Assembly: GCA_003118195.1 (NCBI GenBank)
Contig: BEXV01000324.1
Span: 212,836-276,835, forward strand
Direction: 5' to 3'
DNA from: Hemicentrotus pulcherrimus
Taxonomy: Eukaryota > Echinodermata > Echinoidea > Camarodonta > Strongylocentrotidae
Length of the DNA: 64,000 bases
The notes under the pieces were generated by a model, which was not told the origin of the DNA, made no database searches, and saw only the letters and a program-made list of their open reading frames with translations. Positions 10,061 to 23,338 of the stretch are shown piece after piece. The translations under genes and the position numbers were made by a program. Within the stretch, counting starts at the first letter, position 1. Each line of letters opens with the position of its first letter.

Positions 10061-13000
10061 AGGACTGATTATAAATCATGAACATACCAAATAATCCATT
10101 TTCTGTAGTTATAGATATAAACTAGCATGCATGATTTTTTTTAACCGTTGAAAGTGCGGTAATCCTAAAGTCAATGTATGAAAATAGTATTATCTTCTTT
10201 TCTTTTTCAAACATATTCATATACAATTTTGATATCGTACGAGCTACAGATGCTGATTTGAACGTTGGGTGTGGTCGAAACATTAACAAACAAGCTAAGC
10301 ATGGTTTACAGCATTGCAGGTTTTTCAATGAAATTATGAAATTTCTCTGTTTTTGTTTGCGAGTTGTTGATCTGCATAATCTGCATAATCCCCTCATGCC
10401 ATAAAAATAATGATGATGATAATACTTATAATGATTATAATAATAACAATGCGCTTCTCTCCTTCATTATATGCATGTTTATACCTAATGTGCGTACGCG
10501 TGTATGGTAGTGAATGGGTATGTGTTTTGTGTGGGGATGAGTGTATATGTAAAAGAACAAAAAATGAATGGCATTTGATAAAAGTGCGGATTGAAAATCG
10601 AATTTTATGTCAAAAGACAGAAACGTTATATGCCAGACGACTCACTATATTCTGAAAGGTTAGTGCACCACCTTTGCTAATCTAATAAGTGGTTTGGGAG
10701 GAGCGGGTACAGAGTGGAGGGCAACGCGACGTAAACATGGTAAAGAAAACAGAACACGATACTGGTCGAACGTGAATTATTTGATACACAATCGATGGCT
10801 AGAAGACAGTATAATTACTTTCTACGTGAAGAGGAAAAGAGAAACAGAACTAATGATTGAGGGCGACTACGAGAGACCTCTAAAAAGATCAGGTGTTATT
10901 TGCGTAATAGCTGAATAGGCAACGCATGTCTGCTTGTACTGGTAATTCCTCGTATAGCTGACAAGTGAATTAAAGTGTAAGGCGGGTTGAATATTTGCAG
11001 CGTTGTTTTCTGATAAATCAATTCATACCGAGGGAAAGATTACTGCAGCCTATGAAATAAATGCACCATTTGCATGATTTATTTATTTCATTGTATATCT
11101 CAACCATGCATATTCCCTCCCACGCGCGAGTGTAAAGTTATTGAGGGCAAAAAACAAGGCCATGTTTTGATTATCAATCCGAACTGTTTGTATACAAACG
11201 ATTTGTCACGCCGTAACCCGAAATGATTTATCCAATTGATAATACAACTATCATAGTCTTTTATTGATACCTTTCATAATTGTAACACAGTATTCATAGG
11301 CTTCTTGAAGCAGTGTTTATTTATCGATACTATTTAATTCAGAATGTTAAAGACCATCAACACTACTGGGCCAGAAGGGATCAGACCACACAGCGAGGTC
11401 AATGGCATGTGGCTATCTCATTAACTCAGCTCTAAGAAAAAGAGGATAATGGGGACCAACAGGCACCGATTGGGGAAGTTTTCTACACAGAAGGAGCAAG
11501 TAGCTACAAGTAGGACAGTGGGGCTTTAAACCGGTTTGGCTTTTCGTTTGTATAATTGGTGTACTGCAACACGGTAAATCAATATTTGTATCAACTACCC
11601 GGTCTATTAATAGTAGTATTATCAAGGATTACTGTGCATGTTGGGCTTTATTTCCTTCGAATAGGTAAACATATTTCTCATGTGTTCGACTGATATGAAA
11701 TAACTGTAATGAAAAATGAGCTCAGTTGAGTGACCCCCTACTATGCGGTGTTGACAACAGCATTGAGGGAACATGGTAATTTAAAAGCCTATGTATACAC
11801 GCCCCCTTGCCAATGGGTTGCGCCAGTGGAAGAAACTGTTGCACTAACGAACTTCCTTTCCCCTTACCCATCGAACTTGAACCCCTTCCCATAATTCCGT
11901 GTTGCCCGAAGGAAACTTACAGCTCAAGCCTTTCATTATCATGGATGATGCATGGATAGATTAGGAGCATAAAAAGCCCACTCCCACAGACGACAAGGAC
12001 AGGGACAAACATCATGCGAACCCCATCTTCTATCGTGACGTGCAATCCTCAAAATAAAGCTAGCTATGCTTTTCATCTTACCCACACTGTGCGAACTGGC
12101 CCACCTCGGCATCACACGGTAGTGTAAAAATTGGTGCCCGCAAGGGCCCATTAACACGGCTGTTTTCTTGTCTGTTCTTCTTTTTCTCCTTAATCAAACG
12201 CTACCCTATGGCGTGGTGCCGGTGCCGACACTCTAATTCAAGGCACACATTCCCACAGTTGCGTGCCAGAATAAACAAGAATGAATTTTTTACATGAACT
12301 CAGACTATGTGAAGACACCTTCCTTTCTACTTTTGCTTGCGAAAAAAGCGGCTTTTGCGGTGATGTAAAGTGATATAGATCTCCAAACACACGTCATACG
12401 CAAAAACACCAAAGTTAAATCCGTTCTTTAAAAGCATGTTTGCTTAGAAATTATTTGTGGAATAAACCACCATTAGACTTTCATTCCTTCCTTCATATCT
12501 TTATTGATTTATCTGTCTTACATTAGTCATTAGGATTCTTATTCTGTTATATGGGATGACAGTTGTTTATGTTCTCAACAAACACACTGGTCTTAAGAAG
12601 AGTGACCACGAAGCAAACTGCGCAGTGGTAAATATAAAAATGTCGATGTATACGACCTATTGATTGTATAAAAGGTTTACATCGACTATAATTATAATAA
12701 TAATATAGTAAGGTGATATCAACATAAATAGTCATGTATTGTTACCCAGTCCTACAGAAACTATACGTGACACCAGCCCCAAAATATATCCTTTGTAGAA
12801 CAAAAAAATATTCTCCAGACCGAAGAGGGATATAAAATTATACAAAAATTCTCCTCGGTAAATTTCCCACCCAGTCACTCGAACGTTTAGGTTTGGGTAA
12901 GATCAAAAGGATTCGTCTTGGATTTTAGAGCATTCTCATTCAATTATGCCTGTAAGCTGTTGCAAATAAGCCGAGATATGGGAAAATTAAATGAATATGG

Positions 13001-13880
13001 TAATTTAAATTCGATTTCTAAGACGAGCCAATAGGTTAAATTTTTCACTTATGGTTATATTAGGTTGTATATTCTTATGTTGGATAAAGCTTGAAATTTG
13101 CCTTCATTCTTGAAAATAAACGTGTATGCTCAAGTAATTCTCTGAATTTCGAGGTCAATAAGGTTTAAAATGGGGCAAACCTGTAGACACCTGTTATTAA
13201 TCTTACTTCTTTTTGTAAATGCTTTTTTTTGGGGGAAATCTGTAAGCTTGATAATTAATTCATATTTCATATTGTTTGATTCTGATATAATAGGCATGTA
13301 CGATTACTCTGTACAGTGAGAACAAAATGCTCTCCGGTTCATAATTAGTCTTGCAGGGCATATAGTAATAATAAAAAGTCGATCATGTTTCTTTTCAATG
13401 TAACTGGGTGAAAACGATCGATGAGAGGGTATTGAATTCGTCGTCTTACAACTTAAATACTTTCAAAGGACAATACAGAGGAAATGAAATTAATTAACAA
13501 TATTACCAGGCGTACCAAGGAGGCAACGTTAGAGAGAGAAAATTAACTTTTCATACTCTATCCCATGGTTTCATAGACAACAGTGACAGTTTTACGTTGT
13601 CGAAAACATTACTTTTTTCCAATGATCATCGTACAAGGAATATGAATAGAAATGCAAGATCTATAATATCAAGTCATCTACGGGACCACATAATTATTGG
13701 CCATTAACAAAATTAGAATTATAAAGAATAGTTTATTAGAAGAACGTTTGACCTTTCTGAGGTCTTGGGATTTCTGTGCAAAGTGTTTCTATCCTTCTCA
13801 TATCTAATGATAAAGAAAGAGGATATGTCCGTCCCCTGTACATCGCAAACTTCCATAAAAATCAATAAAACCCAGATAGG
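10061..13880. other. No recognised gene
   Basis: AT-rich DNA with short simple repeats only (for example ataat-rich sequence near 10405-10450). I could not support any coding frame, RNA gene or dated repeat here. Confidence 0.5.
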
Positions 13881-14018
13881 CCTTTGGTTGCAAAGATAAA
13901 TTCTACTGCCCCCCGCCCCCTTCAACCTCGTAATGAAGAGAGTTCCCCCTCTTTTTCGGTTGATACGCCATTGGGCGCGTATAAGCCTAGGCGCCCAAGA
14001 GACGGTCACCCCCCCCCC

Positions 14019-14043
14019 CACACACACACATGCACACACACAC
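14019..14043. repeat. (AC)n microsatellite next to a C run
   Basis: Eleven C residues (from about 14009) run straight into cacacacacaca tgcacacacacac. Two copies of gatacgcca(t/c)t, the complement of the AGTGGCGTA terminus seen elsewhere, flank this block at about 13963 and 14061. The area is probably transposon debris. Confidence 0.75.
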
Positions 14044-14099
14044 TATTATTCCGAAGTAGTGGATACGCCACTCATGTCGATACCTAAAGAGGCATGTTC

Positions 14100-17000
14100 C
14101 CCGTATTCCAGAGGGCGCTCAAAATTCGTACGCGGGGGCGGACGATGCTATAGCTGCCTATTGACACCAACAGAATGCGGCTCTTACGCAGATGACATGT
14201 TCCGATAACTACACTGTGGGGTACGTGCCCCTTTAACAGCATTATATTATTTGCTTAACCTGGGACTTAAGAGACAAACAGGTGGGACAAGAAGAATCCG
14301 CAGGCCATGATGCTCTACAAAACTACATCAAGCATCAAGACAAGCACGATAATAATCATCTTATATGGCTATTGTCCTGATTTTTTTTTCCATCCTCGGG
14401 TCACTTCCTATTCATTAGTCTTCTACATCTCTTTTCCTTTCCATTTCCTGTTAACATCAAAGATTTTTCTCCTGCTGCTTTCTAAGTTTTAATATGTTGC
14501 TGTCGCGAGACAATCAATGTTCGTTCTACTTCGGGTGGCATTTGAATTATAAGAGGAAAGAAGACAATTGGCAGTGTTTGAGTGGCATCCCCACTGAGAT
14601 TTAAAAATATATAAAAAAAAACCTCGCTGACTTGAAAGGAAACCTAATTGCGAATCCTTTAGTTGAATAAAATGATAGTCAATTCGTTGTACGCATGGAA
14701 GATAGATGCTTATACAAGTGACGTCTAAAAAAACAAAAAAACTGTAGTCAGCATTCAGTTGGATGCTGAATGGTAGGAGGCTGATGATATTGCCAAATTG
14801 ACATGTTAACGTTTGTTCGTTCAGCTAAAATAAATGAAAGAAACGACGATTTTAAGGTTATTTGAAGTAGAGCTTCAAATGCTAAGGTTGTTCGACGGAT
14901 GCACGCAAAGTTAAATTCCTTTACTTTGAAGTATTTACCTAAAGCATTGTATTGATTTTACTTGAGAACTATTTGTATATATATTTGATGAACTGCGACT
15001 AGTTCCGTCACTGCCGATAAACAAGTTGAGAGCTCAGGATGGCATTTAGAATAAGAAGACGTGAAGAAAGGGCAGAGAGGGTGAATGCAAACCTCCATGA
15101 TTTCACACCTTTTGAATCGAAGAATTTCGTATTCCGTCGGGAAAGGTTCAATAGTCAAAAAAGTGAGTTTTGCTCGTCAGTTGATGGATTTACTGGCCCA
15201 TGAGAATTTTCCTATCTCTCAAATGTTTTTTTTACAATAATAAGATGCCCATACTTAGTCCAATACTTTTATTTCCATGTGTGCGGTGTAAAGAGACAGT
15301 CTAAACCTTACTGCCGAGAGCTACATCTCCTATACCTGCAACGGTAGACGTGATCACGCTTGCAGCAATAATTTTAGGAGAGTTGGGTTTAATAAAGGCG
15401 TATGATTATAACCCTTTCATTTTGTATTTTGTAATGTAGACCCCCATTTTAATTAATATTACGCTTTTACACAGATGAATTTAGAACAAAACATTCCATA
15501 CCTGTTTATTTTCTTTATTTCATTATGTTTCTATGTTGGTGTATACATCTTACATTAACTGTGAATTTCAGTCGAGTATTATTTTGGTTTAGTGACTTTC
15601 CTGTCCGATTCTTAGTTAACCTTTTTCTATTATGGTGTACGCGCGTTACTCTATGCGTACTTAATAATTAATCAAATAATATTACATCAGAAAATTGAAA
15701 ATCGTTAATAAATACATGACATGTTTTGACAAGAATCCATGTTATATTTACACAAACCAAAAAATAGGTCTACAAACACCAATCGAAGGGGTGTTCTTTA
15801 TTCAGTTATAGGGCTCACTGTTTTGCTGTGGAGTATTTTGGGCTAAAGCAGGAAACTGATTTAAGGACGATGAATTATTTCATATCCGTACGATAAATTT
15901 GTATTCGTTCCCTGTCTAACATGGCATCGCTGTGTATGTCCGTTAAAAAAAGAAAGCCATAGCAAGAGTGGTGTGGAGTTTCCTTTGAAATGGCGCCACA
16001 TTTATCATTTTCCTGCATGGTTAGACTGAGGAGAGGGCTGAGTAAACGAGAAGGCACCCGGGTATTGCTTGGACAAATTCAGACGCTAGTGCCCGGATGT
16101 TAGTCAACCTATTATCCAGCCAAATTTACTCCTCAGAGAATGAAGCGTGAATAGGCGAGGAAATCCGCCAAAAAGAGGAGAAGAAACGAGCAACCGTCAG
16201 ATCGCTCCAAACTCCCTTTACGACGTGATATTTAAAATAAAAAAAAAAAAATAGAAAAAAAAAAAAAATAAATTTTTAAAGATGTTTTAAAAAAAAATGT
16301 ATTTAGTACATCGACATGAAAATCGGTTGCTCTTCAAAAGGATGAAATATTGCACTAATGTCAGAAATCACCTTCCTCTTTTGATTCCCATACCGGTTTC
16401 TTTTGATGCTATAATCAATTGACCGAAATATCTGCCAGAGATGAGAAGGAGTGCTGCTGATTGTTTATAATGGAAATTAATTGAATTTAAGCTAGTACAG
16501 CTTGATGACATTAGGATCTGACAAAGGGAGGTGACTAGTATTTCCAGTGAAAACAGGAGATAAATATATTTATTTATATACCTCACTTAAGAAATCCAGC
16601 CATCTGATTGGTCGAAATTGCAGTCGTGGTTTTAGCCATTCCCGTTAATAAACGAAAAATGACAAACCTAAGTAATAGTTCTAGAGTAAATCAATAAAAT
16701 CCCGGCAAAATTCCAGTTAGCGGGAAAATAGTTCAATCTAGCTAAAATACCCATTGGTTCACGTGTTAAAATCTGGTTTTAACGAGCGCGGATACCATAC
16801 ATTGCGTGTGTGCGAATCGGTCGCTACATTGTAGTGTAGCTTAATTTTTAGATTTTTTTAATAAGACGTAGATCTAGGCCAAGGCTAGCCGCCCTAGTCT
16901 AGGCCTATATCGATCTCACTACTAAATCCGGTCTAGATTATACTTATAGTTTCCAAACAAGGCAAAAATGGCTGAAGAAACTCGCTCTAGATTTCAAATT

Positions 17001-17562
17001 CTTGATAATGATCAATAATTCTGTTGAAAGCAAGAACACCAAAAGGGTAGACCCTACGTGAAATTCTCCAATACCCTACGATATCTAGGTATAGATATAG
17101 ATTGTGATTTTGTTGTTTGCGATAACGGTGATACAAGTATTGAAGATTGTATAATGCAAGTGTTTGAATTCATTTGGTGGATGCAAAGTTGAATTCTACG
17201 CCGTTTTGTGTGTCATTGCAGCGCTGAATTAGGTGTGTTTGTCGCTAATTTGTGACAAGTGTAGATAGCTTTCCTGATGGTATTTCATGCAAAATTTCTG
17301 TTATATTGATAAGCACTGACTCTTGTTCTTACCTTTAACTTGTTTCCTGTCTAGTATAGTCATTTAATAGATGAATTACTTGAATTCTGAGCACATTTCA
17401 GTAACACAAAAAGTCCAGCCCGCTTATAGTCCCACACACGTATTTGTATGTACCTTGTGCCCTCTCTTACGCTGCTTAGTCTGCTGTCAAAGACCCTATT
17501 AGATATTTTAATCAACAAACTAGAGAAACGCGAAGGTGGTTTCATGGGTTAACTCTTTTTTT
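14100..17562. other. No recognised gene
   Basis: Includes an A-rich stretch (about 16226-16300) and otherwise featureless AT-rich sequence. Nothing supported on either strand. Confidence 0.5.
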
Positions 17563-17750
17563 CACTATATAAATGTAAAAATTACTGCTTTAATTTTCGA
17601 GAAATAGTTGTTCTTATACGCTCTCGGGGAGGTTACAATCGTGTTTTTGCGCTCGGCAAGCCTCGGGCAATGGCACGATTTTAACCTCCGCTTGAGCGTA
17701 AAAAAACAACTACGTCTCTCAAAGCAGTCATTATTACTATAGTATTTATA
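17563..17750. mobile_element. Foldback MITE, nearly complete palindrome
   Basis: The left arm (about 17563-17643) runs from cactatataaatg to ggttacaatcgtg. The right arm (about 17673-17750) is its inverted copy, from cacgattttaacctcc to agtatttatat. Arms are about 80 bp with scattered mismatches around a loop of about 30 bases (tttttgcgctcggcaagcctcggg). Such long-arm, short-loop structures are typical of foldback MITEs. If transcribed it would form a long hairpin. Confidence 0.7.
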
Positions 17751-19406
17751 TTTTCCTCCGTCTCTTTGAAATGTTTGTCAAAAACCATATGATCCAGTTA
17801 AAATGATTAAATAAAATACTCAATATACTACCTGAAGAGCTTAGCATAAGGGTGCTCATGCGATTTTTTTCGAAATATTTCTAACTGCATGAGATCTTTA
17901 AGATCCAAAAATATAATAGGTTATAAAATAGTTTTCCTTTCTCAAACATTGTTATTTTTATAAAATGAATTTTCCCCATGCACTTTTAGATAAAGAATAA
18001 AAATATGTCCTAAAGTTTCAGAAAACAGGAATGACGACATACGGACTTTCTTAATACAAACTGACAAATGAAATAAAGTTATCGTGAATATCATCATATA
18101 GGTTCATAATTCATACCTAAATAAAAAGAGGTATAATTTACACAATCAAGCTAGTTTGATATAGTTAAACCCCCAATCGCTTGTCAAAATCTATCATGAA
18201 ATCGGGCACAATCCTTTCAAAAAAAATTCCTAAAATATATTTATATCCTGCGTTATCAAATGACTTTTAAAAGTGCACACAGCGTTTCAAGGTTTTAATG
18301 TAATTGGAGATGAAGTCTTCATGGCAACCGTTTCCAGTGGTTTCCTGGAGAGAATCAAAGTAGTCACATTTACATCCTCATCTCAGGGATGCCTTTTTCT
18401 ATTCTCACGTGTCCTTCGATTCATGTGTGTCTGTCTCGTCATCCATCATCCCTTTTCCTACGCTACAATATGCCCAAAGATGATAACAATATTATGCGTG
18501 ATGCAGACGATTTTTAACGACATGAGTGCGCCTAATGGATTTGCAGTAATACCGTATTTTGATGAATTGATACAATAACATGTATGTTCTATTACTTTAT
18601 CCTTTCAAAAAGAAAAATGTTGTGTTTAATTGCAGGGTGGCTATTCAGTCACACTGCGTTGATGACGGAACCAAATGACTAACGTGTGATAATTGTATGT
18701 GTTGGTCGTGGAGAGGTCTCATTATAAAACAATTTGCATACAATGTTACAAACAAACAAAACAAAATATCAAAAGCCACTAGTGATGTGTATGTTGTGTG
18801 TAGATTGGAAAGTCTACGTGTTTGTTTCAAATGATTGATAGTAAATGAAGAGTTCATGTGAACGACATGTTAGCTTCGTCGCCCGCCAAATCCCATGTAA
18901 AAAAAAAAACGATGAAAAAGCTTATTCTTTTAACGTACATGTGAATTGTCTGAAAAGTCAAACAAATGCCCGTATTCGGATAACAAATCGATACTGACCC
19001 CTTCAACGTTTTATTTTATTGGTTTTATGTTTTTTTTTATGCATTTTCATGATCAAAAACTTTTAGGCGTATTTTTCCAACGTGGAATGATAATAAACAT
19101 CAACCAGACAGAGGATGGCTGAAGAGTTCGCACGAAGCTGGATATAAGCTTGCAGCCCCCGATTGAAATATGAAGCAATGGACAAGTAAAAGGGATGAGA
19201 GAGAAAAGAAGGAAGGTGGAAGGAGAGGGAAAAAAACACAGGTTTTATCAACGTAATGATTAGAATACCTGTTGGGTGAATACGCAGTTGCACAACGTAG
19301 ATTGATAGAGTCGAGGCACGTTTGTGACACTTGCTTCTTCTCGTTAGAATTGTGAATGGTTTCAGTGAAGCAGAGATTTTGTTAAAGTTAGGAAGTTCAC
19401 GTGCAG
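17751..19406. other. No recognised gene
   Basis: AT-rich. The 101-codon frame at 18273-18578 (+) has no splice or homology support. Confidence 0.5.
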
Positions 19407-19795
19407 TTAAAAATTAACTTGAATTCTGGTCATGCGGTTGCATTGTGAAAAAACGGTGTGAAATCGATCATAAAAAATTACTCATGTAGCATATATGCAT
19501 CGGCGTGTACTGCAAGGTTCTGGAATCATCAAAATAATAAGAAACTTGGCCAAGACTTGGTAAAAGTAACAACCACTGTACACAGAAAGATGTACATGTG
19601 ATAACACAAACATGTGGCACAAAAATGTAGTTTTCATTTTTAAGCTGTTACATGTCATATTTAGAATATGCAGGCATTTGAAGAGCCATGCTTTTCAGAG
19701 AACATTTTCCTCTGATGTTCTTCCACACTTGCACAATAACAATAAAAATGCCCACAAATTATTGTTCACCTCTCCCTAGAACTCAACCTCTTTAA
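19407..19795 (+). mobile_element. MITE family 1, subfamily A, copy 1
   Basis: This copy is flanked by TTAA at both ends. Its left part contains gaattctggtcatgcggttgc, and its right end (cctagaactcaacctcttt) is roughly inverted to the left. It aligns end to end with the minus-strand copy at 52878-53288, sharing ctgcaaggttctgg, cacagaaagatgtac, gcatttgaagagcc and cttccacac. The first half also matches subfamily B at 26093 and 48222; the second half differs. No coding capacity, so it would depend on an unknown autonomous partner. Confidence 0.8.
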
Positions 19796-21040
19796 CTGCC
19801 ATGAAGAAACGAGGGGTTTACATCGTTTGCAAAAAAACAGCGAGTCCCTGGTTGTCTATATTATTACAAAAATAATAAAGATACAACACCATTTTATGTT
19901 CCTTAACAACACCCCCAAGGCCATGCGTGGTGAAAAATCTCATTTATGCAAAAATATCGATGTTGTTTGTTCATACTAATAACAACATTGACCTATACCA
20001 GTATGTTACTAATGTAGAAAATATTTTCTACCTGAACAACTTCCCCCGGGATATGATCTCCATATTGTACTTGTACACGACCGAGAAGGAGGAGATGGTG
20101 ACTTATGGAGAGACATAAAATGCAATTGAAATTGTGGCTACACCTGAAATGTGTTCTGTATTCATCTTATACATGGTATGGGACTTTGTGACCTTCTGTG
20201 TTAGAGGCTTGATTATTTTTGGAGGGCATAGCTAAAGACCATTAAGGTTTGACAGCAACATAACAAAAACAAAATTAATGATATCAAGTGAAAAGGGCAA
20301 TACGCATAATATAATCATGTTTTCGGGTCACCTGGCTAACAGAAAAATATGTTCGATGTTTTTTACCACCTTTAGGCCTATCTGGAAATGGTTGAAGTCA
20401 TTCATGGACAATAACCTATATACCAAGAGAAAGTGCACTAGGAAAAATCACCATTACGGTGTACGCTCTCTATCGTTCTTCAACCAGACATTCATCAGGT
20501 CAACGGCATTTTAACGATAGAGAACCTGAATCTGACGGAAATATCGGAATTAATTCGATGGGTTTTCAATTAGGCATAAAGAAAGCTCTGGAGAAAAACC
20601 GCAGTTCTTCGCGTCGTGTCAAGAAAAGCTTTTTATTTTTAAGTTGATTCTACAAACATGCTTGGTGAATTGTCATGGGTAATACAAAATGAAAACGCAA
20701 TCATGGCATTTTATTTAAATTCCGTCCTTCAATTTCTTTCATGTTATTTGATTTATTTACCTACGTATTGGGAAACTAAAAACGATGTGTTTGGGTGCAT
20801 GAGTCGGGAGTGACAGCCATAGTTTTCCATAACTAGAAATCCAATTTTAGCCAGAAAATGTGAGGTATTGTACAATTTAAAAAGGGAAAATAACCAGCAA
20901 ATGTAGCTCATGTGTGGATCAGTCTATCAATACACTCTCGGTACCACTTTGTCAAATAACGATGAGACCTCCTCATCACGCTTAGAAACATAAATCAATG
21001 AAACGTATCTCCAGATGGCATCAGTGTCACAAACAAGCCA
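19796..21040. other. No recognised gene
   Basis: A small hairpin is possible at 20466-20523, where tctctatcgtt recurs inverted as aacgatagaga. Otherwise nothing supported. Confidence 0.5.
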
Positions 21041-21314
21041 TTGATCATCGGTCTAATCGCAACTGTTGCCATCTTCTACAGAAATGTGGATATCTATGCT
21101 CGATGTTTCCTGGGATACGTGCATGGGTCATCTCCTAGCGGAGAAAAAGTCTTAAAATGCCAGTACGGAGCACTGCCAAACAGGATACAATCAGTCATGA
21201 GAAGGGATTACACGTGGGGAGTGAGATGGATACTTTCCCACTCTCTTCTTCCGTGTCTCAGAGCCGTGGATCATAACATTGACAAGTCGAAGGAGATAAG
21301 TGGCATACTAATTT
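21041..21314 (+). other. GC-richer open stretch upstream of the 21345 exon candidate
   Basis: A 170-codon frame (21041-21550) is open across this region and onward. It is the longest open frame in the window apart from the reverse transcriptase. Its first part (IIGLIATVAIFYRNVD) is hydrophobic. Its second part overlaps the better-looking frame of the 21345-21539 exon candidate and reads like a shifted frame. This could be coding sequence, an intron, or part of a retrocopy with a frameshift near 21315. Confidence 0.25.
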
Positions 21315-21344
21315 ATGCAGTATGGTGTTGGCTATCATCTTCAG

Positions 21345-21539
21345 GGCGTTTTATTACAGCATCACGCTCTGTGCAGTGCTGCCGCGGAGTTGAATTTGGC
21401 ACTCAACCCCCTACGGGTCGATGCCGCCGCGATAACAGCATTCAATCCACCGAATATCACCCCTCTCCCGTCGACTTCACCCGACTCGTCTCACGCCCTG
21501 GGGATCGCCAAGACGAGTATCCGTATCACTCAATTTTAA
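21345..21539 (+). CDS. Candidate terminal coding exon or retrocopy 3' end
   Basis: The acceptor ggctatcatcttcag ends at 21344 and is followed by 64 open codons and TAA in the same phase. An alternative acceptor at 21320 (tttatgcag) is in the same phase. The peptide is Ala/Leu/Pro-rich (HHALCSAAAELNLALNPL, then VDAAAITAFNPPNITPLP) and ends IAKTSIRITQF. The DNA is much richer in GC than the flanks. An A20 run follows at 21862, 0.3 kb downstream, so a processed retrocopy with its poly(A) tail is an alternative. No family recognised. Confidence 0.35.
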   Translation, partial: GVLLQHHALCSAAAELNLALNPLRVDAAAITAFNPPNITPLPSTSPDSSHALGIAKTSIRITQF

Positions 21540-21861
21540 AGAATTCATGACCATGAAACATTTAACGTTTAGTGAAGACCTTTTGTTCATCATGTCCGTC
21601 CTGTCAGATGGTCGGATGTCACACTGAAAGACTTCTACCCACTCCAGGGGTACCACGTGAGAAGAGAGCCGTGTACTAGTAAAAACCCGATCCTATTTTC
21701 AAGCCTCCGTTTTGAAATTTATCGCAAGACACGCCTCAAATTATTTGAACCAAGGACCGAGAATCCTCTTTAACACCAAACGAATTCCCTATAGTTGTCC
21801 TGTTCATGTCACTAAAATGTGAATGAATATGTCGGTAATGATGTTAATAATTCATTTATGT

Positions 21862-21881
21862 AAAAAAAAAAAAAAAAAAAA
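21862..21881 (+). repeat. A20 tract
   Basis: Twenty A residues after ttcatttatgt. Either a simple repeat or the tail of a retrocopy whose body would include 21345-21539. No AATAAA sits in the usual position; the nearest is an ataat-type sequence. Confidence 0.8.
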
Positions 21882-22035
21882 TCGTTATTATGATTGAATT
21901 ACATGTTGATCGCTATATCTTGAAAAATAGTGAAATCGACATACTGTATTCATGCAAATCAAAAGCATTGGGGTACTGAAAACTGGCTGAGGATAACTAG
22001 ATAAAAGTAGTGGCAGGAATTGATCAACAGGTGGT

Positions 22036-22393
22036 TATAATAATAATAATAATAATAATTCATGTTTCTTTAAAGCGTTTAACTTTTTTAGTGACCATAG
22101 CGCTTATAGTATAATTATTACCCAGGTCGCTGGATTCCATTACTATTCTACACCTTGCAATGTACATTCACCACTCCATGGGGAGTATTATATCTAATCA
22201 CCCTTTTTTCACTGGAGCGCACACTTTCAATCCAAACACATTGACGTTCGCCGCCAACCGGGTAACTAATACCTGTGTGGAGAGGAGCGATGTGGATAAA
22301 ATGCCTTCCTCGCGGACAAAAGGGACGTGTCGGGACTCGAACCTATGCATTTACATTCTCAGACAAGTGACTAAGCCTATCGACTACGACACC
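22036..22393 (-). mobile_element. tRNA-derived SINE
   Basis: Read on the minus strand it begins with a tRNA-like head at 22393: ggtgtcgtagtcgataggc gives an A box, and ataggttcgagtcccga gives a B box. It ends in a (TTA)n tail, seen as the TAA repeat 22036-22059 on the plus strand. The body contains gcgctatggtcac and repeats of the agcgc type. The head spacing fits an RNA polymerase III promoter of tRNA origin. The 102-codon frame across it is an artefact. Confidence 0.7.
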
Positions 22394-23338
22394 TCTACGA
22401 CAAATTATTATGGTAGTAAGACCGCCGCAGGTATCTGTTATTTCAAACTTATTTTTACAAAGGAGTAACAAAATTTCAAATTGGGTGATTTTCACTCTAT
22501 ATATATATTTAATCCAAAATATATGTGTTGAATCCAGTATGTGTCAGTCTCCCATATGAAAAGTGTTGTTAATTCTAAAGTCTATTACATGTTAATGGTT
22601 CTTAAGGGGTGCGTAATGGAGTAAACGGAATTACTCCTAGAATGATTCTGCCATGTGATGCATGTCTTTTAAGAAGTTTCGTTGAATTGTGTCTGAATTG
22701 TGTCTGGGCCAAACCGCCCTATGATATATGCGCCATTCTGGAAATGAAGAGAAAATATAATTTGTACGCAATGTAAATACCTACTGCATTTACTAGCTTC
22801 ATGGTTCAGACGATGGACCACATCTTGCAGTGTGGCGGGGCAGATTGCACAGATGAAGACCTGGCACTTGTAAATGAGACGGCCATCGCAGCCATCGGGT
22901 GATGGAAAAACTTAATTTAGGAACTTTAAATTAATTTTGATCTAAGGAGACACGAACGAAGGAACTAGCTACAATCTCATGATTTTTGTCCTAATTATAT
23001 ATTTCAATAGCATTCAAGAATTACAGAAGGCTCAAATTTTAACGAATTAACCTCTCCCAGAATTTAGAAAAAAAAAAGAACTTTTCCAGAAGTTCATGTG
23101 GCTAGAGAATATCGATATTTAGATTGAAATCGAACCATTTTTCCTCGAAAGAAAAGTGAGAATAAGGCGAAAGAAAGTGTGATGAAGGCAGATTGAATGC
23201 AGACGACGGTGAGTGTGACGATGTAAAACGTAAAAGAGTTTTGAAATCGGATATGTAGACGGGGGTGGAGAAAGGAAGGACATTGGATATTAAAGACGAT
23301 ACGACACTATAATCTAGAGGGGAAAAAAGCCTTCGACC

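Noticed and set aside
22160..22468. 102-codon plus-strand frame
   Set aside because: Lies across a SINE on the opposite strand, including its tRNA-like head.
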